Shown here: in pieces, positions 27,701 to 35,433 of the stretch
Position numbering within the stretch: position 1 is the first letter of the stretch
Layout: each line of letters opens with the position of its first letter
Assembly: GCF_023147585.1 (NCBI RefSeq)
Contig: NZ_JAHXOZ010000003.1
Span: forward strand, 124,001 to 188,000
Direction of reading: 5' to 3'
DNA: 64,000 bases
Source: Micrococcus sp. EYE_212
Lineage (GTDB): Bacteria; Actinomycetota; Actinomycetes; Actinomycetales; Micrococcaceae
Made by a program: the position numbers and the translations under genes
Notes under the pieces: generated by a model
Seen by the model: only the letters and a program-made list of their open reading frames with translations
The model's database searches: none
Told to the model about the DNA's origin: nothing

Positions 27701-27706
27701 TACGCT
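27701..27706 (+). promoter_or_regulatory. -10 box of the DUF3000 gene (leaderless type)
   Basis: TACGCT ends seven bases before the ATG at 27714. There is no ribosome binding site in between. Confidence 0.5.
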
Positions 27707-27713
27707 GTCGGGC

Positions 27714-28313
27714 ATGACCGTCACCGGGGCGCCCCACGCCGCGCGCGCCGAGGTGCCCGCGGAGTTCCGCCGGGCGCTCGCGGAACTGCGCGACGCCCGG
27801 CCCCGCACCCCCGTGCGCCTGCGCGAGATCCCGGCCCCGCCCGGTCTCGCCCCGCACGCCGTGGCCCTGGCCGCGGACGTGTGCGAGGACGTCGCCGCGG
27901 AGAACCCGGCCAGCCCCGTGCTGGCCACGGGCCGCTTCGTGCTCCTGCACGATCCGGCCGGCTCGCCGCAGTGGCGGGGCCGGTTCCGCGCGGTCACGTA
28001 CATCCGGGCGAGCCTGGAGCCCGACGTCGCCACGGACCACCTCGCCGGCGCCGTCGCCTGGACCTGGCTCGTGGAGGCCCTGGAGACCCGGCACGCCGAG
28101 CACACCGAGGCCGGAGGCGTGGCCACGCGCCAGCTCGCGGAGAGCTTCGGCACCCTGGCCGGCGAGCCGGACGTGACGGACATCGAGCTGCGCGCCTCCT
28201 GGACCCCGAGCGGGCGGGATCTCGGGGCGCACCTGGAGGCGTGGTCGGACATGATCTGCGCCTTCGCCGGCCTGCCGCCCGAGTCCGCCGCTCTCCCCCA
28301 CCCCACCCACTGA
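27714..28313 (+). CDS. DUF3000 family protein
   Basis: A 199-residue cytoplasmic protein of the actinobacterial DUF3000 family. Recognisable parts are PAEFRRALAELRDARPR near the start, the central ATGRFVLLHDPAGSPQWRGRFR, and a C-terminal ELRASWTPSGRDLGAHLEAW. In other actinobacteria, M. tuberculosis included, a DUF3000 gene sits directly before the ribonuclease D-like gene, as here (23-base gap). Function is unknown. A link to RNA metabolism is inferred from position only. Confidence 0.85.
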   Translation: MTVTGAPHAARAEVPAEFRRALAELRDARPRTPVRLREIPAPPGLAPHAVALAADVCEDVAAENPASPVLATGRFVLLHDPAGSPQWRGRFRAVTYIRASLEPDVATDHLAGAVAWTWLVEALETRHAEHTEAGGVATRQLAESFGTLAGEPDVTDIELRASWTPSGRDLGAHLEAWSDMICAFAGLPPESAALPHPTH

Positions 28314-28336
28314 CGACCCACCAGCAGGAGCACTCC

Positions 28337-29614
28337 ATGACCCAGGCCGCGTCCGCACCGGGACAGCCGTCCCCCGACGAGGCCGCCGGGGAGGCCCCCG
28401 CGCCCCGGCTCATCACCGAGCCCGAGGGCGGGACCCCGCATGTGACCGACACCCCCGCCGGGCTCGAGGCCTGCGCCCGCGCCATCGCGGCGGGCACCGG
28501 ACCGGTGGCCGTGGACGCCGAGCGCGCCTCCGGCATCCGCTACGGCCAGCGCGCGATGCTCGTGCAGCTCAAGCGCGCGGGCGCGGGCATCTGGCTCGTG
28601 GACCCGGAGGCCTTCGACGGCCTGGAGCCGCTGGCCGAGGCCCTGAGCGGGGTCGAGTGGGTCCTCCACGCGGCCAGCCAGGACCTGCCCTGCCTGGCCG
28701 AGCAGGGGCTGCGCCCGGACGCCCTGTTCGACACGGAGCTGGCCGCCCGCCTGGCCGGGCTGCCCCGCGTGGGCCTGGCCGCCGTCCTGGAGGCGATGCT
28801 CGGGGTCACCCTGGCCAAGGAGCACTCGGCGGCGGACTGGTCCACCCGGCCGCTGCCCGAGGGCTGGCTGGCCTACGCGGCCCTCGACGTCGAGCTGCTC
28901 GTGCCGCTGAGGGACGCGCTCGCCGCGCTGCTGGAGGAGCAGGGCAAGACGGAGTGGGCGCGCCAGGAGTTCGAGACCGCCCGGCTGGCGCCCCCGCCCG
29001 CCCCGCGCACGGACCCGTGGCGCCGCACCTCCGGCTCGCACAGCCTGCGCCGACCCGCACAGCTGGCCGTGCTGCGCCGCCTGTGGGAGGCCCGCGAGGA
29101 GCTGGCCCGACACCGGGACGTCGCCCCCGGCCGGCTCATCCCCGACCGCTCGCTCGTGGCCGCCGCCACCGCGCAGCCCCGCACGGTCCCCGCGCTGCGG
29201 GACACCTCCGGCTTCCATGGCCGCTCCGCGTCCCGGGAGGCGCCCCGCTGGATCGCCGCGATCCGCGCCGGGCTCGAGGACACCGCCGACGGCGCAGCCC
29301 CGCCCCTGCACGTGCGCGGCGGGGACGCCCCGCCGCCGCCGCGGGCGTGGCGCGATCGCGACCCGCTCGCCGACCGGAGGCTCAAGACCGCGAAGGCGCG
29401 CGTGGCCCGCCGCGCGGAGCAGCTCGACATGCCCACCGAGAACCTGCTCACCCCGGACACGCTGCGCCGGATCTGCTGGGAGCCGCCCACGCCGCTCACC
29501 CCCGAGTCCGTGGAGGACGCCCTCCGCGAGCGCGGGGCGCGGCCGTGGCAGGTGGAGAACGTGGCCGCGGTCCTGACCGTGGCCCTGCTGGATCCGGACC
29601 CCGTGGAGGACTGA
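28337..29614 (+). CDS. Ribonuclease D-like 3'-5' exonuclease with HRDC domain
   Basis: 425 residues. The DEDD exonuclease domain shows VDAERASG (Asp-Glu pair), HAASQDLPCL (Asp) and the Tyr/Asp in YAALDVELL, so the catalytic set is present. An HRDC domain follows (about 240-320, AVLRRLWEAREELAR). The C-terminal third is a further helical region common to actinobacterial homologues. It probably acts in tRNA 3' processing or RNA quality control. AGGAG seven bases upstream supports the ATG. It lies in one direction with DUF3000 and the following fatty acid gene. Confidence 0.88.
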   Translation: MTQAASAPGQPSPDEAAGEAPAPRLITEPEGGTPHVTDTPAGLEACARAIAAGTGPVAVDAERASGIRYGQRAMLVQLKRAGAGIWLVDPEAFDGLEPLAEALSGVEWVLHAASQDLPCLAEQGLRPDALFDTELAARLAGLPRVGLAAVLEAMLGVTLAKEHSAADWSTRPLPEGWLAYAALDVELLVPLRDALAALLEEQGKTEWARQEFETARLAPPPAPRTDPWRRTSGSHSLRRPAQLAVLRRLWEAREELARHRDVAPGRLIPDRSLVAAATAQPRTVPALRDTSGFHGRSASREAPRWIAAIRAGLEDTADGAAPPLHVRGGDAPPPPRAWRDRDPLADRRLKTAKARVARRAEQLDMPTENLLTPDTLRRICWEPPTPLTPESVEDALRERGARPWQVENVAAVLTVALLDPDPVED

Positions 29615-29643
29615 GCGGCGTTCCTGGGACGGCGCGTCACGGT

Positions 29644-29649
29644 TAGAGT
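29644..29649 (+). promoter_or_regulatory. -10 box of the FadB-like gene (leaderless type)
   Basis: TAGAGT ends seven bases before the ATG at 29657. The surrounding TAGAGTGAGAGCC matches the oleA promoter (58334 onward, TAGAGTGACAGCC) at 12 of 13 positions. Confidence 0.5.
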
Positions 29650-29656
29650 GAGAGCC

Positions 29657-31840
29657 ATGACACAACGCCCCGCTCCCCTGGACGCCTTCGGCCACCTGCC
29701 CGGAATCACCCCGGACGAGGTCGTCACCCACATCGAGGTCACCGACCACGCGCTGCCCGGCGGCGTGGGCACCCTCGCCCTCCTCACCCTGGACAACGGC
29801 CAGGGCCCGAAGCGGCCGGCGACGCTGGGCCCGGCCTCGCTGCTGGGGCTCGCCCGCGCCCTGGACGCCCAGGCCGCGCGGGCCGAGGCCGGCGAGATCC
29901 AGGCCCTGGCGGTCACCGGCACGGAGGGCACCTTCGCCGCCGGCGCCGACCTCTCGCTGATCGCGGGCATCGAGGACGCCGGGGACCCGCAGGCGGGCAT
30001 CGGCCGCGACCTGGCCCGGCTCGGCCACGCCGCCTACGACCGGCTCGACGCGTTCCCCGCCCGGACCTTCGCCTTCGTCAACGGGACGGCGCTCGGCGGC
30101 GGGCTCGAGCTCGCCCTCGCGGCCGAGCACCGCGTGGTGGCCGCGGGCGCCAAGGGCTTCGGACTGCCCGAGGTCCGGCTGGGCCTCGTGCCCGGCTGGT
30201 CCGGCGTGTGGCGCATGCCGCACCTGATCGGCCCCGAGGCCGCCGTCGGCGTCCTGGTGAAGAACCCGCTGGACAACAACCGGACCCTGGACGCGAAGGC
30301 CGCGTACGAGCTGGGGCTCATGGACGCGGTGGCCGAGGGCGACCTGCTGGAGGCCGGCCTGGCGTTCGCCGCGCGCATCCTCACGGGCGAGGGCCAGACC
30401 GAGGAGGCGCAGTCCGAGCACCACGGCCGCGACGTCTCCGACGCAGCGTGGGAGCGCGCGCTCGCGGCGCTCGAGCAGCTCCAGGCCGCGCGCCCGGGGC
30501 GCCACCTCCCGGCGCGCCGCCACGTCGAGGAGCTGTTCGTCGGTGCCCGCACGCGCACGCGCGAGGAGTCGGCCGAGCACGAGGCCGAGGCGCTCCAGGA
30601 GCTCATCGGCTCCCCCGAGTTCCGCCGCACCGTGTACGCGTTCCTGGACGTCGTCCAGCGCCGTGCGAAGAGGCCGGCGGGCGATCCCGGGGCGGACCAG
30701 GCCCGCGAGGTCCGCAAGGTCGGCGTGGTCGGTGCGGGCCTGATGGCCGGTCAGCTGGCCCTGGTGTTCGCCCAGCAGCTCGGGGTGCCCGTCGTGATGA
30801 CGGACATGGACGCCGAGCGTGTCGAGCGCGGCCTCGCCGGCGTGCAGGGGCAGATCGAGAAGCAGGTGGCCAAGGGCCGGATGAGCGCGGAGCAGGGCGA
30901 GGCGCTCGCCGGGCTCATCACCGCGGACACGGACAAGTCCGTCTACGCGGACGCCGACGTCGTCATCGAGGCCGTGTTCGAGGAGCTCGAGGTCAAGCGC
31001 GCGGTGTTCCGCGAGCTGGAGGGCATCGTGCGCCCGGACGCGATCCTGGCGACCAACACCTCCAGCCTGTCCGTGGCCGCGATGGCCGAGGTGCTCCAGA
31101 ACCCGGAGCGCCTCGTCGGCTTCCACTTCTTCAACCCGGTGGCCCAGATGCCGCTCATCGAGATCGTCCGCGTGGCCGAGACCTCGGACGAGGCCGTGGC
31201 CACCGCGTTCGAGCTGGCCCGCCGCCTCCGCAAGACCGGCGTGCTCGTCAACGACGCGGCGGCCTTCGTGGTCAACCGCGTGCTGCTGCGCATGATGGGC
31301 GAGGTGCAGAACTCCTTCGACGAGGGCACCGACGCGCACACCGCCGACCACGCCCTGGACGAGCTGGCCCTGCCGATGACCCCGTTCACGCTCCTGGCGA
31401 TGGTGGGCATCCCCGTGGCGCAGCACGTCTCCGAATCGCTGCAGGCCGCCTTCGGGGCCGAGCGCTTCCCGGTGTCCGCGAACCTCCAGCGCCTCATCGA
31501 CGCCGGCAAGACCGCGATCTGGGCCAAGGACGTGCGCGGCGGCGCCGAGAGCGAGGAGGCCGCCGGCGCGACGGGCGAGGAGATCCCGGCCGCGACCGCC
31601 GCGCTGCTCGAGCAGGGCGACGCCCCGCAGACGGCCGAGGAGCTGCTGCACCGCGTGGAGGACGCCCTGGCCGAGGAGATCGGCCTGCTGCTGGAGGAGG
31701 AGGTGGTGGCCGCCCCCGAGGACGTGGACCTGTGCATGATCCTGGGCGCCGGCTGGCCGCTGCACCTGGGCGGCATCACGGGGTACCTCGACGACTCCGG
31801 CGCGTCCGAGCGGGTCAACGGGACGCGCTTCCACGGCTGA
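29657..31840 (+). CDS. Fatty acid oxidation multifunctional protein (FadB/FadJ-like alpha subunit)
   Basis: 727 residues with an N-terminal enoyl-CoA hydratase and C-terminal 3-hydroxyacyl-CoA dehydrogenase domain, as in FadB. The hydratase part has the oxyanion segment FAAGADLSLI and both catalytic glutamates (GGGLELAL and GLPEVRLGLVPG). The dehydrogenase part has the NAD fingerprint GVVGAGLMAGQLA, TNTSSLSV and the histidine in FHFFNPVAQMPLIEIV. It converts enoyl-CoA to 3-ketoacyl-CoA in beta-oxidation. The thiolase partner is not in this window. The ATG at 29657 is preferred over a GTG nine bases earlier because of the promoter spacing. Confidence 0.93.
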   Translation: MTQRPAPLDAFGHLPGITPDEVVTHIEVTDHALPGGVGTLALLTLDNGQGPKRPATLGPASLLGLARALDAQAARAEAGEIQALAVTGTEGTFAAGADLSLIAGIEDAGDPQAGIGRDLARLGHAAYDRLDAFPARTFAFVNGTALGGGLELALAAEHRVVAAGAKGFGLPEVRLGLVPGWSGVWRMPHLIGPEAAVGVLVKNPLDNNRTLDAKAAYELGLMDAVAEGDLLEAGLAFAARILTGEGQTEEAQSEHHGRDVSDAAWERALAALEQLQAARPGRHLPARRHVEELFVGARTRTREESAEHEAEALQELIGSPEFRRTVYAFLDVVQRRAKRPAGDPGADQAREVRKVGVVGAGLMAGQLALVFAQQLGVPVVMTDMDAERVERGLAGVQGQIEKQVAKGRMSAEQGEALAGLITADTDKSVYADADVVIEAVFEELEVKRAVFRELEGIVRPDAILATNTSSLSVAAMAEVLQNPERLVGFHFFNPVAQMPLIEIVRVAETSDEAVATAFELARRLRKTGVLVNDAAAFVVNRVLLRMMGEVQNSFDEGTDAHTADHALDELALPMTPFTLLAMVGIPVAQHVSESLQAAFGAERFPVSANLQRLIDAGKTAIWAKDVRGGAESEEAAGATGEEIPAATAALLEQGDAPQTAEELLHRVEDALAEEIGLLLEEEVVAAPEDVDLCMILGAGWPLHLGGITGYLDDSGASERVNGTRFHG

Positions 31841-31856
31841 GGCCGGCATCCCGGCG

Positions 31857-31897
31857 CCGGCGGCCCCGTCACCGCGGAAGGGTGGCGGGGCCGCCGG
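31857..31897 (+). terminator. Strong hairpin after the FadB-like gene
   Basis: A 17-base stem with one G-U pair (31857-31873 with 31881-31897) and a 7-base loop lies 16 bases past the stop codon. It is one of the best terminators in the window. The rest of the gap to 32006 holds nothing recognisable. Confidence 0.75.
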
Positions 31898-32006
31898 CGT
31901 ACCGCTCCCACGGCAGCGGCGGCACGAGGGCGCGCACGTTCGGCGTCGGATGGGCGCTGGCCGGGTGGCAGGTCATGTCCCTGGCGGCGCTGGTGCCCGC
32001 CCCGCC

Positions 32007-32660
32007 TCACTCCACCGGCAGTCCGGCGAACGTCACCAGCTGCGCGCCCAGCCCGGCGAGCGCCTCGTCCCTGCCGGCCACCGGCGCGGACGCCGTCCCG
32101 CCACCCCAGTCCGAGGCCGTCACGGCGCCCTCGCGCACGTGATGCGAGCCGATCACCACGCCCTCGCTCACCACGTCCACCCGCACGCCGCCCTCGGCCC
32201 CCGCACCGGCATCGCCGCCGGCCGGCCGCAGCGTCGCCTCCGGCATGCGCACCGGCCCCTGCAGCGGGGATGCCTCCTCGAGCCGCACGAACGTGAGCGC
32301 CGCCTCGGCCGCGGGTCCCATCAGCAGGTGCTCCGCGTAGGAGGGCACGACGTCCTCCCCCAGCCCCGCGCGCTCGCGCTCGATCCGCACGCGCTGCTCC
32401 GTGGCGGAGTCCTCATAGGACGTCCAAACCCACGTCGCCCCGTCGTCGGTGAAGGCCACCTGGCTCTGCGCGAAGAACCGATCCGGCAGGTCCGGGGTCG
32501 CCGCGCGCTGCACCGCGGTGGGGGCGAAGCCCATGCGGGAGGTGAGCACGCCCTCGGCGAGCCGCCGGAACAGGAAGCCCACGTGCTCCCCGCGCAGGGT
32601 CACGGCCTCCCAGCGCTCGAACGGGGTCAGGTCGAAGGCGGGGCGGGCGGTGTCGGCCAC
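32007..32660 (-). CDS. Hypothetical protein
   Basis: A 217-residue soluble protein that I do not recognise. It begins VADTARPAFDLTPFERWEAV, has a Trp/Tyr/Ser-rich middle (TWVWTSYEDSATEQR), and ends in AGLGAQLVTFAGLPVE. There is no signal peptide or membrane segment, and the fold looks mixed alpha/beta. The GTG at 32660 is well supported by AGGAG seven bases upstream. It is divergent from the Rieske gene and stands alone. It may be a lipid- or ligand-binding protein by its strand-rich look, but that is a guess. Confidence 0.6.
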   Translation of the reverse strand: MADTARPAFDLTPFERWEAVTLRGEHVGFLFRRLAEGVLTSRMGFAPTAVQRAATPDLPDRFFAQSQVAFTDDGATWVWTSYEDSATEQRVRIERERAGLGEDVVPSYAEHLLMGPAAEAALTFVRLEEASPLQGPVRMPEATLRPAGGDAGAGAEGGVRVDVVSEGVVIGSHHVREGAVTASDWGGGTASAPVAGRDEALAGLGAQLVTFAGLPVE

Positions 32661-32784
32661 GGCGGGTCTCCTGGTCTCGGTCGGTCTCGCCGCGCTCTCA
32701 CGCACGACGACGGCGGGTCGGCTCACGATCCTCTCACCCTCCCCCGCGCACCGCACGCGGGGAGGCGCCCGGTCCGCCGAGTGG

Positions 32785-32790
32785 AACAAT
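32785..32790 (+). promoter_or_regulatory. -10 box of the Rieske gene (leaderless type)
   Basis: AACAAT ends six bases before the ATG at 32797. The T-position of the hexamer is A, so this is a weaker case. Confidence 0.35.
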
Positions 32791-32796
32791 GGGGGT

Positions 32797-33327
32797 ATGA
32801 CCACGCAGGACACCCGCTCTTCCCAGCCCGCCCCCGCCGCCGAGACCGGCTGCTGCGGCCACTGCGCCCCCCAGGACGCCCAGCCCGGCACCACCCGCCG
32901 CACCGTGCTCGGCCGCGGCGCCGCCGTCGCCGCCGTGGGTGCCGGCTCCCTCGTCCTCTCCGGCTGCACGGATGAGATCCGCGCGGAGGACACGGCGCAG
33001 GACCACTACGTCGGCGCCGCCAGGACGCCCGCCCTCGCCGTCTCGGAGCTGCCCGTGGGCGCCACGACGTCCGTGGAGGTGGAGGGCCGCACGCTGCTGA
33101 TGCACCGCGTGGACGAGTCCACGGTGACCGCGTACTCGAACGTGTGCACGCACCAGGGCTGCCTGCTCCAGGTGGTGGACCGCCCCGAGGGGACGGCCTA
33201 CGCGTGCCCGTGCCACGGCTCCCACTTCGACGTGGAGACCGGCAAGCCCTTCGGCGGCCCCGCGCGCCAGCCCCTCATGGACTACGAGGCCGCCATCGAC
33301 GGCGACCAGGTGGTCGTCAAGCTCTGA
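32797..33327 (+). CDS. Tat-exported Rieske 2Fe-2S lipoprotein
   Basis: 176 residues. A twin-arginine signal (TTRRTVLGRG, 32-41), a hydrophobic core and a lipobox ending in Cys57 (LSGC) point to folded export and lipid anchoring. The Rieske domain has C117-T-H119-Q-G-C122 and C137-P-C139-H140, giving the 2Cys-2His ligand set and the two disulfide cysteines. It is a small stand-alone ferredoxin-like Rieske protein, not the QcrA subunit, which has three membrane spans. An unusual feature is a cysteine cluster, GCCGHC (18-23), before the Tat motif, in the part that would be removed. Electron partners are unknown. Confidence 0.88.
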   Translation: MTTQDTRSSQPAPAAETGCCGHCAPQDAQPGTTRRTVLGRGAAVAAVGAGSLVLSGCTDEIRAEDTAQDHYVGAARTPALAVSELPVGATTSVEVEGRTLLMHRVDESTVTAYSNVCTHQGCLLQVVDRPEGTAYACPCHGSHFDVETGKPFGGPARQPLMDYEAAIDGDQVVVKL

Positions 33328-33372
33328 GCCCGCGCACGCCCGGAACCGAGCGGCGCGGCGAGTCCTGGGAGA

Positions 33373-33798
33373 TCAGACGTCGTCGCCGCGCTCCCGCCCG
33401 GGGCCTGCCGGCGCGGCGAACTCCTCCATGCCGAAGCGCCGGCGCGGCAGCAGTCCCTCCGGGGCGGCGTGACCGGCGTACGGATCGGGCCGGCCCCGCC
33501 GGCTGGGCGCGGGCGTGCGGCTGCCCCGCGACGGCGGCAGCGCCGCGACCTCGCGCCGGTTGGGGTCCCAGCCGGGCTGCTCACGCCGCCGCGCCGGGTA
33601 GTAGCGGTGCCGCCACCAGAACCAGATGAGCGCCCCGAGCACCGGCAGGATCAGCATGGACACGACCCACGGCAGGCGGGCCCGGTGGTCGAGGGGGCCG
33701 CGCGCGAGCGAGACGAGCCCGCCCACCCAGATCGCCCCCGCGGTCAGGGACACGCTCCACCCCAGGGCCATCTCGGCCGGCGAGGGCACGAGGGGCAT
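33373..33798 (-). CDS. PLDc_N domain membrane protein
   Basis: 141 residues with two membrane helices (about 15-35 and 46-66). The second one, with VVSMLILPVLGALIWFWWRHRYY, matches the phospholipase D N-terminal (PLDc_N) pattern. The rest is a basic, Pro/Arg-rich cytoplasmic tail. Such small proteins are common in Actinobacteria and of unknown function. Its ATG shares one base with the stop of the aldo-keto reductase gene (TGATG), so it is translationally coupled as the last gene of a three-gene unit. Confidence 0.75.
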   Translation of the reverse strand: MPLVPSPAEMALGWSVSLTAGAIWVGGLVSLARGPLDHRARLPWVVSMLILPVLGALIWFWWRHRYYPARRREQPGWDPNRREVAALPPSRGSRTPAPSRRGRPDPYAGHAAPEGLLPRRRFGMEEFAAPAGPGRERGDDV

Positions 33799-34772
33799 CA
33801 GAACAGCGCCACCTTCTCCGGGCCCGGGAAGAGCGCGTCGAGCTCCGCGAGGTCCTCGGCCGTGGGCTCCCAGTCGGAGGCCTTCGCGTTCTCGGCGACC
33901 TGCTCGGGACGCGTGGCCCCCGCGATCACGGACGCCACCGGCCCCTGCGCGGCGAGCCAGCCGACGGCCGCCTGCACCTCGGTGATGCCGCGCTCGCGCG
34001 CGAACGCCCCGAACGCGGCCAGCTGCTCCAGGTCCGCCTCGTCCACCATGTGCTGCCGCACGTGGGAGAGCCGTGAGCCCTCGGGCGCCGCACCCTGCGA
34101 GTACTTCCCCGTCAGCAGGCCGTTGGCCAGCGGGAAGTAGGGCAGCACGCCCAGGCCGAACTCCGCGGCCGCGGGGACGACCTCCAGCTCGGCGCGGCGG
34201 TCCAGGAGGTTGTAGTGGTTCTGCGCCGAGACGAACCGCTCGGTGCCGAGCTCGCGCGCCACGTACTCGGCCTGCGCGATCTGCCAGCCGGTGCGGTTCG
34301 AGTGCCCGACGTAGCGGACCTTGCCCGCCCGCACGAGGTCGTCGAGCGCCCGCAGCGTCTCGTCGATCGGCGTGCCGGGATCGGGCGTGTGGAACTGGTA
34401 CAGGTCGATCCACTCGGTGCCGAGCCGGCGCAGCGACGCCTCCACCGCCCTGACGATGTACGCGCGCGAACCGCGGGCGCCGCCGTCGGGCCCGTTCGCC
34501 CCGCCCATCTCCATGCCGAACTTGGTGCCCAGCACCACCTCGTCGCGGCGGGAGCCCAGGGCGGTGCCGAGGCGCTCCTCGGAGAGGCCGGGCTCGGCGC
34601 CGTAGATGTCCGCGACGTCGAAGAAGGTGATGCCCGCATCCAGCGCGGCGCCGACGACGGCGTCGGTGCCCGCCTGCTCCATCGTGGCGGTGCCGGGACG
34701 GCCCAGGTTGTTGCAGCCCAGCCCGACCACGGAGACGGTGAGGCCGGAGCGGCCCAGTCGCACGGTGCGCAT
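33798..34772 (-). CDS. Aldo/keto reductase
   Basis: A 324-residue NADPH-dependent oxidoreductase with a TIM barrel. The catalytic tetrad is visible: Asp and Tyr in FFDVADIYGAEPGLSE, Lys in VLGTKFGM, and His in YQFHTPDPGTPI. NADPH is bound by the C-terminal GATRPEQVAENA segment. It resembles the YghZ/Kv-beta-like branch that reduces small aldehydes such as methylglyoxal, but the substrate is not certain. The start lies three bases after the preceding gene. Confidence 0.93.
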   Translation of the reverse strand: MRTVRLGRSGLTVSVVGLGCNNLGRPGTATMEQAGTDAVVGAALDAGITFFDVADIYGAEPGLSEERLGTALGSRRDEVVLGTKFGMEMGGANGPDGGARGSRAYIVRAVEASLRRLGTEWIDLYQFHTPDPGTPIDETLRALDDLVRAGKVRYVGHSNRTGWQIAQAEYVARELGTERFVSAQNHYNLLDRRAELEVVPAAAEFGLGVLPYFPLANGLLTGKYSQGAAPEGSRLSHVRQHMVDEADLEQLAAFGAFARERGITEVQAAVGWLAAQGPVASVIAGATRPEQVAENAKASDWEPTAEDLAELDALFPGPEKVALF

Positions 34773-34775
34773 CGC

Positions 34776-35375
34776 TCAGGCCTCCCGGGTCTCGGCCGCA
34801 GCGTCCACGACGTCGGCGTCCGCCTCCGCGTCCGCCGCACCATGGGCCGAGGCGTCCGCCGGGCGCAGGTCCCCGCGGTGCACCTCCACCTTGTTCGGCT
34901 GGACGCCGTGCGCGCGCTTGGCGGCGGCCGGGATCTCCGCCTCGGCCTTGGCAGCGTGGGGCGTGCGGACGATGAGCACGAGCCGGCCCTCCTCCTCCGC
35001 GACGTCCTCGACGTCGCCGAGACCGCGCCACGCGAGCTGGTGGGTGATCTCCGAGCGCAGGGCGTCCGCGTGCTGAGCCTCGATCGGCGTGCTCGTCCGC
35101 CCCCGCAGGCGGTAGGTCACGGACAGCGTGGTCAGGGCGTCGTCGGCGAGCTCGGCGAAGCCCTCCTCGCGGCCCTGCGCCACGAAGGCGGCCAGCAGCT
35201 CCTCGCCCTCGGCGTCGTCGGCCACGGGCTGGTCCCCCACCGTGCCGACCGCGCCGACGCGGCCGTGGTGCACGGTGAACTGCCCGGAGCCGGGCTCGCA
35301 CCACGCCTCGCGGTACTCGAAGCGGCGCGTGCCGTCCTCGGCGGTGACGTCGCGGTACAGGCGGACGATGCTCAT
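34776..35375 (-). CDS. Hypothetical protein, WGR-like N-terminus
   Basis: A 199-residue protein. The first 45 residues (VRLYRDVTAEDGTRRFEYREAW, then FTVHHGRVGAVGT) resemble a WGR-type small beta domain. The middle is acidic, with a strand-rich segment RLVLIVRTP, and the C-terminal 35 residues are an Ala/Asp/Glu-rich tail. AGGAG seven bases before the ATG supports the start. It is first in a unit with the aldo-keto reductase and the PLDc_N protein. The family is not clearly recognised and the function is unknown. Confidence 0.6.
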   Translation of the reverse strand: MSIVRLYRDVTAEDGTRRFEYREAWCEPGSGQFTVHHGRVGAVGTVGDQPVADDAEGEELLAAFVAQGREEGFAELADDALTTLSVTYRLRGRTSTPIEAQHADALRSEITHQLAWRGLGDVEDVAEEEGRLVLIVRTPHAAKAEAEIPAAAKRAHGVQPNKVEVHRGDLRPADASAHGAADAEADADVVDAAAETREA

Positions 35376-35433
35376 GGGGTGCTCCTGGCGTCGGGGGTCA
35401 GTGGGTGGGGAGGGCGACGACGGCGGCCGGCGC

